Made by a program: the position numbers and the translations under genes
Part shown: one piece after another, positions 56,794 to 64,000 of the stretch
Numbering within the stretch: position 1 is the stretch's first letter
How the letters are laid out: each line of letters begins with the position of its first letter
Assembly: GCA_002104985.1 (NCBI GenBank)
Contig: MCGO01000035.1
Coordinates: forward strand, 1 to 64,000
Reading direction: 5' to 3'
DNA: 64,000 nt
From: Rhizoclosmatium globosum
Lineage: Eukaryota > Chytridiomycota > Chytridiomycetes > Chytridiales > Chytriomycetaceae
The notes under the pieces: generated by a model
The model's database searches: none
What the model was told of the DNA's origin: nothing
What the model saw: only the letters and a program-made list of their open reading frames with translations

Positions 56794-59700
56794 TCAAAGC
56801 TCAAACTCCGCACCACCGGCTTCATACATCGCTGTATCATTACCAGGCTCTGGGGACGATTGGAAACTGGGCTCCTGATACCCATCGGCATGATGCTTCT
56901 TGTGTTTCTTGTGCTTCTTTGATTTCTTCTGTGAGACATCTCCCACAAGACTTTGTGCAAGGCTCATCAGAGCCGCAAGGTCTGGTTGGGCACCTTCATC
57001 CTCATGATGGCTTGATTTCTTGTGCTTCTTCTTTTTTTTATGTTGAACAGCGGCCAAATCCATTATTCCAGCGAGGAGAGCTTCTTGTTGGAGGGCAAGG
57101 TGCTGCTGTTCTATACCTTCAACTTCCTCTGCACCATCGTCATGTGAATGCTTCTTCTTATGCTTCTTCTTCTTTTTCTCAACTAAACAAAACAGTTAGC
57201 GAATGAGTAAGTTTGCTCTATAAGAACTCACTGAGAATTCCTTCTGGAGTAAACTCGATTTCTTCGTCATCATCACCACTTCCGTGTCCCTTCTTCTTGG
57301 ACCGCTTTCGTTTCACACCTGCAACAACTTGACTAATTTCGTCCTGTAACAGTCGAATTTGCTCGTAGGTATCGACTACATCCGACGTAACAGGCGCAGG
57401 TATTGGTGCAGGAACCGGTACCGGCGCTGGAACAGGAGCGATGGGAATAGAAGTTGACGCCTTTGCTCGCGATCGCTTTGCAGGAGCAGGGTTGTATGGA
57501 ATGACGTCGTCATCCATATCATCAAACTCAGAGTCTCCGTCATCATTCGCCTTCTTTGCTGTCGCAGGTCGTCGACTTCCACCGCTACCTCGTTTCTTGT
57601 TTGGTTCCAAGACACAATCGCACAAAGCATAGAATCTCTTCATGGCGACAGCTTCTTTCATCCAGAAACGGTCATCCAATCGACCCGGTTGAAGAGCCGG
57701 ACCTTCTCGCGTTTGCAAATAGTGGGCATAGATGGCCTTGAAGGGAAGGGTATCATCTGTAACTTCGTCAGACCACGAATTGTTTAATGCCGGTTCTCAC
57801 CTTCAACATACAAGTCTCCACGATTGAGACCCCATTTCGCGATTCCAATCAAATAAGCCTTGTCGTGTTCTGTAGACCACCATTCTGGAAGACCAGCGCG
57901 TCCAATTGTACGCAGAGCCAAAATACTGGTATCAAGCTGAAGTAACTAATTAGCTTTAAGAATTCACATCTTTTTCAAAAACTCACATAAGGACTGTTAA
58001 TAATCTCTTCACGCAGTTTAGTCATTGATTCCACACGCTTAATCAACTTCTTGGCTTTATCGATGGTGATAAAATCCAGTTCCGCAACTGTCAAAGGAGG
58101 TTTTCCAGGGGTACGATGAACAACTTCACGACACAGTTCCATCAACTTTCCAAAGTACTCCTCCAAAACTTCCGGAGCCTTTTTGAGCTGGGAAATCTCT
58201 TTGAACATTGTCCAGTCACGAACTCCCGACTGGTTGGATTCAACACCATAAGAGGACAAGGTTCTGTAAAACTCTAGTCGATCTCTTTTGGTCAGCTCTC
58301 GCTCTTTCAGCTTGATACGCTCGTCTTCCTTCTCCTGCTTTGCTTTGGCGAGCTCTTCAAGCTTTTTACGTTTCTCTTCTTCACGAGCAACTGTAATTTG
58401 ATTTCTGAGATAGGCCGCAATAATTTTACGGATACGAAGACCCAAGTCACTGGCTGAGGGAAGCAAGTCCAATCTGACAGTTGGGCCTCCGGCTTTTCCT
58501 TCTTCTCCGTCCATATCATCCACTTCGCCCATATCAACGTCAGGTTTACCCTCAACAGCGACTGGAGGAGCAGAAGCTTCAGGGGCACCAGTTGGACTCG
58601 AGCTAGATCCGTTGACAGAAGCTCCTGCTTCTGCTTTTACAGAGGTATCGACAGCCAGAGGCGCAGTTGTCAGAGAAGGCAGAGGATTCTCCGCATCCAA
58701 GGCGGAGAGCCTAGCGGCAAACACCAACGTTGGATCAGATGCAATTTGGGCATATTTTCCGTATCCATGCGTCAGAGTTCCTATCAGCAAGTCTCGATCT
58801 TCGTCTTCACCCCACCATGGTGTAAGTGGAGCTCCTAGAATCATTGGCATTTTCGATTGTGGGTTCGGGTTAATTTTCTCTCTGATGTTGTAAAGCTGTG
58901 GCAGTGTCAGCAAAATTCAACTGGAAAATAATAAGTCCCTACCATTTGGATTCTAAGCAACAAGTTCTTGGCTTTTCTCGCATAGTAATCGTGGTGCTCC
59001 TTAGCCGCTTCCAAGAAACAAGATCGGTATTCGGCAATCTACACCACTATTAAACATCTTCACAAAACCTTGTAAAACCAAACCTGTCGTTTTGTCGCCC
59101 CAGTATATGGAACAGACAAGTCGGCTGTCGCAATATCTGGAATGTCATCTAATGCAAACCAGGCCTTGACATCTTCAACAACATCAGGCTCCACAGAGTT
59201 CGTGCTCAATACAAACTGTACGATAGACTGCACACATGCCTTGAAAGATCATGTTTTAGAAATTTACAAGAAATGTTGTCAATCAAACCTTGCAATCGTT
59301 CACACTGCGACCACGACAGATGTCAATGTATCGGTCCCACCGAGAATATCCAAACGTCATCATACAACGCTCCAACCGAATACGATCAGCTTGCGACCAA
59401 ATACGCGGCGCGTTTCCATCTCTACGACGTTGACCATCAGCAGTAGCTATCACAAAACGTTAACCACCAACTATACACTCCACAAGAGAAAAAACCACTT
59501 ACGTTCAAAGCTGTCATCTCCAAGATCTCCCGTAAATTCTTCTCCAGTAAGCTGGTCTCCAAACCTCTGCACCTGCTTTCGCTGACGAACAGAGTCAAGA
59601 ATCAATTCAGGCCCATCAGCAACGTCAACAATATTGAGCTCAGCCCGCTTGGCGACTTTATCCCAGAACTGTGGGTCATTGATATCAACCATTTCTAATT

Positions 59701-62700
59701 GTATAAACGATTTGAACTTGGAAACTAACCGAAGCATTCAGTTACATACCTTCGGATGTAGCAAAGGTAGCCTTCGAGAAAATCGAACTCTTCTCCGCAG
59801 GATTATCATGCCGAATAACTTGCGTACGACGTGTAAGAATCTGATCAATATCTTCCTCACAGAAATCGTTCCTACAAGTGTCAAAGTATCAACACCCCCA
59901 TTATCTTTCACACCATCTTCATCGAATACTTACGAAGCCTGATCATCCATGAACGCCGCATACGCACCCTTCTTCAACAAATCCTCAATCTCAGTCTTTG
60001 ACATTCCCGAAACTTTCTTCCCATCAGACTCTCCATCTTGAGATCCATAGGCAGACTGCGCGTCCATCCGCTGCAAGACAGCTTTATCAAGTCCAAGCTT
60101 CATACTCGCTTTATCAAACATTTCCCGTTCATACGTGTTTCGTGTGATCAAACGGTAAATCAGGACTGGCTTCTTTTGTCCGATACGGTGCACACGACTT
60201 TGTGCTTGCAAGTCGTTCTGAGGGTTCCAATCGCTGTCAAAGATAATGACAGTGTCTGCGGCAGTCAAGTTGATTCCGACACCTCCTGCACGGGTACAGA
60301 GAAGGAAAATGAAGGTTTCACAACCAGGTGCTGAGAACCGATCAATGGCAGCTTGACGCAAGTCTCCTCGAACTCCACCATCGATTCGTTCGTATCCCCA
60401 CTGTTGACCACGAAGGTAATCTTGAATGAGGTCCAAGCATCGCGTCATTTGGGAGAAGATGAGGACTTTGTGTCCACCTTGTTTGAGTTTACGCAGGAGC
60501 TTGTCAATCAGCACCATCTTTCCACTCGCTTGAACAAGAGCGCTGAATTGCTTCTCAGGGGTATCAGCATTATATTCCTGAATGATAGCATCTTCTGCTC
60601 CATTGAGTAGGAAAGGATGGATACAACACTTTCTCAGCTCCATCATGGCCTATTTCCACAAATTATCAACAAACATTCTCTTTCACAAAATAAATAGAAC
60701 TTACATTGATCAAGTTTGGCATATTACTTCTCTTATCAGCACCTTGCTTGAGCCAGGTAAAGTTTCGTTCCAAAATTGATTTGTACCACTTCTTCTGCAT
60801 CGTTGTCAGCTCACTAAACGTAATGATGTCAGAATACCAAAAACTCAAAAGCCAGTGACTTACACTTCAATAATCGTCTCCTCCTTCATAGGAATACTCT
60901 TTTCGACATCTTCCTTCAACCGACGCAACATCAACGGTTTCAACAAAGCTTGCAACTTCTCGACATCTCCAGCAGTCGCCAAGCTACCATAATCACGCTG
61001 GAAATCTCTTTCGCTTGTGAACTTCTCCGGCTGCAAAAAGTTGAGAAGTGCCCAGAGTTCATCCAGCGAGTTTTGGAGTGGAGTTCCGGTGAGGAGAACA
61101 CGGTGTTCCATCTTGTACTGTTTCAAGACTTCTGAGATTTTGGATGCCTTGTTCTTGAGTTTGTGAGCTTCGTCAAGAACGCAACATCGCCAGTTGATTG
61201 GCTTGAGTTGAGCCACTGAGAATTTAACGCATCAGAATCTGTTTTCATTCACAGGGCCAAGAAACAAAAATCAACTCACTTCCACTCATGGCCATTTCGT
61301 AAGTTGTCAAAACGACATCAACCTTGTAAATATCAGGAATGGTGTCATGGTTGCTCTGTAACAAAAAACACGTACAATAATCAGCGCCCCGATCATTCAA
61401 AATATCAAAGAAAAGAACTCACATCGCGATAATAAAACTCAGTCTCAACAATCAAATTCCTTGATGTCTCACGACCATGGTATACAATAACATTCATGTC
61501 ACTCCATCGCTGAATTTCACGCTCCCAGTTTCCAATAGTAGACAGCGGCGCAATGACAAGGAATGGGCCTTTGACTTTACATCGGGTATGCAAGTAATCC
61601 AAGAACACTGTAGATTGTACTGTTTTACCGAGACCCATTTCGTCAGCCAAGATTGAATTTTGCGAGTGGTACCAGCTTGTATAAAACAGGTAAGTCAAAA
61701 ATTAGCGGAGGACATCGAAAAAAACCTACCAGAACAAGAGCCAATTCAATCCTTCCAGTTGGTAAGCACGCAACTGCATATCGTTTTTGTAGACTGGACT
61801 CTCGTCCATCTTGCTCCACTCTCGTGGAGACGGACGCTTCCCTTCATTCTGGAAACTACGGTACTTTTCGGGGTTGACTTCTTTTCGATCCATAAATTCG
61901 AGAATCTTGGTTGCATCAAGCTAGAAACAAGTTCTTTGTTAATACCGAGCATATTCAATGACCTTAAGTAAACAACACACCTCCTCAACGACACTCCCTT
62001 CCTCCCATGTTGAAGAATCATAGGTCTGGCCAACCCACTTGACCAAATAATGCACTTCGCCATTCATTTCACCATCGTCAATAATACGGTCAATCAGTTT
62101 GAAGGAAGGGTTGAATGGTTCGTCTTCACTCCAGTGGATTTCCCAAAGAGGTTTCTGGAGAAACTTGATTAATCTCTGTTTTGAGTTTCGATCGGCGTCG
62201 ATTTCAGAGCGAGGAAGCCATTCGGAGTGGATATAAGCCATGTTCTATGGTTGAGTTGTGTGAATTGAGTGTTAGTGGTGATGCAATGGATAAGAGACAA
62301 TCAATGACGCAACAGTATATCCATACATACACTTCGCTACGCATTTGTTGGCGTTGCACACGTACCTTGTACTTCACGAGGACTTCCTCAAAGCCAGTCT
62401 CTTCATTAACACGAAAGGACAGGAACTTGTCGATTCCATGAGACTTGTCACCTAGAGGAATCTTTACAACCTCATAGGGAACAGTCTTGTGGTCAGATTT
62501 CGGCTTTCTGTGGGAAGTGAGTTTGTCTGAGGACGCGTATTTGTCTTGGTATGCGGCAGAAGTCTTCGCCTTCTTGCCCTTCTTGGCTTTAGGAGCAAAA
62601 GCCGCCGCTTTTTTCTTTCCCTTCTTTGAGAAGTCCTCGTCGTCATCATCATTGTCGTTGTAGTCGTTATCAAGCTCATCGATTTCATCCTCCTCCTCAT

Positions 62701-63199
62701 CCTCGAGTTGGTATTCCTGTTCATCATCTTCGAGTTCGTCCTTGAGCGAATCAGAGTCAAACTGGCGCAAGGCAATTGAGTTAAATTCCGATATTCCGGA
62801 CAAAAGAAAGGGACGCGCACCTTTTGGGGCACAGGCGGCTTCATTTTGAGAGTGATTTTCGAAGGCAGCTGAAGCGGAGGAATGGCAGGAACAGAGAAGG
62901 TTGGGAGAGAGTTGCTGCTGAGCTGGTCCACGCGATCGTCTTCTTCGGAACTGGACGAGTCCGAATCAACGATTGAATTGTGTGAAAGTGGGGACGAGTA
63001 GTCGAGACTGGATTTTGGAATTGGGATTGGACCGAGCGAGTTAGTTAGTTTGTTGTTGGGATTAAGAGGTTGGCTCCGCAACCACCACCGCCTCAAAGAA
63101 AACAAGGGCAACTCACGGGTGCTGCCTGCTCAAAGACGAGGCAGAGGGACCGCCTTCGAGCATGTCAATCTCCTGTTCAGAGTCGGAGGAGGAGGCCAT
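56794..63199 (-). CDS. CHD-family chromatin remodeler, CHD6-9/Kismet-like
   Basis: ATP-dependent nucleosome remodeler, roughly 1,800 residues, many short introns. The start at 63199 gives [20 protein letters not shown], then a Ser/Asp/Glu-rich region and a Lys-rich patch. Chromodomain pair: [20 protein letters not shown] and [12 protein letters not shown]...[20 protein letters not shown] (about 62000-62420). Helicase: [115 protein letters not shown] and [11 protein letters not shown]. Downstream features match animal class III CHDs: [20 protein letters not shown] segment, [21 protein letters not shown], and [20 protein letters not shown] with [12 protein letters not shown]. The C-terminus has two His/Lys-rich HKKHKK tracts and ends GGAEFEL. 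The frame is intact across the exons checked. Confidence 0.9.
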
Positions 63200-63637
63200 G
63201 TACAGTCGCTGAGTGAGTGAGTAGTAGTAGTAGTAGTATAATACAGAGTAGTAGTGCTACTAGTTCGTAGGTGCTTTTGTAGTTTGCTGGTCAAACTAAG
63301 GCTCAGCAGATAGAGGACAAGCTAGGGTCGCAGCGCCTCCTGATTTGCTCTTTTTCTTTGCCCTCGAAGAGGAGGCCCCAAGAGAATGCGCATCTCAACA
63401 ACCCGGAAAATTTGTTGACACCATCGACTCCCCCTTCATCAATCATCTCACTCCCCTCCGGTGCTGCCCTAGCACTAGTACTGTACATATACATATGAGT
63501 GTATTCTTCTATGGCGCTTCTCTCTGTTCCTAGTCCCCTTTTGCCCCGTTTCCTCCTCCCGAACCCTCCTTTCCCATCACTGAAAATTTGCACCAACAAC
63601 CCTCCACAACAACACGTGTTTTGCCAGTTTCTATAAA
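63200..63637. promoter_or_regulatory. Upstream region of the CHD gene
   Basis: About 440 bp. A TAG trinucleotide microsatellite (63220-63260) lies just upstream of the CHD start, followed by C-rich sequence and a CACGTG-containing AACACGTGTT word (63611-63620) that could be an E-box. TATAAAATGG at 63632-63641 could be a TATA box or the start context of the next frame. No RNA gene is seen. Confidence 0.4.
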
Positions 63638-63876
63638 ATGGAAGAAGGAAGACGCCCTTCTCGTCAAGTGTATCATCTTCAACTACTGCGTTAACGAGTG
63701 GATAGCTCTTATGCCTTCGGTGCGAAAACTTGGTAGGGAAAAGATACAGTGGTCGTCAGGTCCAGAATAATCCAAATTACCCACGTATTGCATTTGATTT
63801 CAATAAAGTACTAATCAAAAATGGAATTCATCATGAGGCTGTTGAACTGCCTTTTTCTCTTCCAAATATTCACTAA
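63638..63876 (+). CDS. Possible small protein or first exon, weak Myb/SANT resemblance
   Basis: Low-confidence call. From the ATG at 63638, allowing one-base shifts near 63648 and 63750, a coding-like frame reads EDALLVKCIIFNYCVNEWIA, MPSVRKLGREKIQW, then NNPNYPRIAFDFNKVLIKNG and VELPFSLPNIH with a stop at 63876. The WKKEDALL...EWIALM spacing recalls a Myb/SANT helix pair, but the third-helix Trp signature is not clear. It could also be chance. A second short frame at 63888 (MKNHHLHPKPD) runs into GTAAGTAAG and may be the first exon of a gene beyond the window. Confidence 0.25.
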
Positions 63877-64000
63877 AACGAGACTTCATGAAGAACCACC
63901 ACCTGCACCCTAAACCTGACGTAAGTAAGCTAACGCCAGGATACAAATGTATGATAATGGAGAGGCGCCTTTCATTCAAAGCAACTATCTAAAAAGCCCT

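Noticed and set aside
1..64000. tRNA, rRNA and snRNA genes
   Set aside because: None could be supported by eye: I found no cloverleaf with a matching B-box and no rRNA-like stretch. A covariance-model scan would be needed to exclude them.

Overview
The window is eukaryotic nuclear DNA, almost certainly from an early-diverging zoosporic fungus of chytrid type. The genes are dense, lie on both strands and are cut by many short introns (about 45-100 bp, GTAAGT-like donors, CAG/TAG acceptors). Cytosolic uL11, mitochondrial uL10, Mak21/CEBPZ, Spt2, NAA50, PFKFB and an ABCC transporter have a fungal/animal look. A class C-type seven-helix receptor with a BMP-like ectodomain and a CHD6-9/Kismet-like remodeler suggest a lineage outside the Dikarya. 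The taxonomic call is an inference.

Layout. 0-7.9 kb: three tandem minus-strand genes for modular leucine-rich-repeat (LRR) proteins with Thr/Ser-rich linkers. 8.1-11.1 kb: a bifunctional 6-phosphofructo-2-kinase/fructose-2,6-bisphosphatase. 11.1-15.9 kb: a secreted phosphoesterase and a BMP-kelch-7TM receptor. 16-17.7 kb: a membrane alpha/beta hydrolase. 18.2-21.8 kb: a fourth large LRR gene. 22-24.2 kb: a coiled-coil/SH3 protein. 24.3-32.3 kb: Spt2, an unknown protein with repeated FSLFE motifs, and Mak21/Noc1. 32.5-37.4 kb: a FIST-like protein and a RasGAP. 37.5-42.9 kb: a probably mitochondrial RRM protein, a small LRR-family protein, a single-pass membrane protein and an NAA50-like acetyltransferase. 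42.9-44.0 kb: a 1,051-bp transposon with long terminal inverted repeats and a perfect 9-bp target duplication. 44.3-45.9 kb: uL10m and RPL12, head to head. 46.5-50.0 kb: a large unrecognised protein. 50.1-55.7 kb: an F-box protein and a full ABCC transporter. 56.8-63.2 kb: the CHD remodeler.

The most novel material is the LRR family. Five genes combine the same parts in varying number: a Cys-pair module, a Thr-rich linker, a dibasic motif and an LRR block. Four of them show a shared C-terminal domain that I do not recognise; the fifth runs off the window. Each LRR is encoded by its own phase-2 exon.

Sequence quality matters. Many genes between about 11 and 43 kb, and LRR genes 1-2, need single-base frameshifts, often at homopolymers and also in housekeeping genes. 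LRR gene 3, RPL12, uL10m and the ABCC gene (4,029 nt, exactly 1,343 codons) read cleanly. I treat most breaks as probable sequencing indels rather than pseudogenes. Gene spans below run from start codon to stop codon and include introns.
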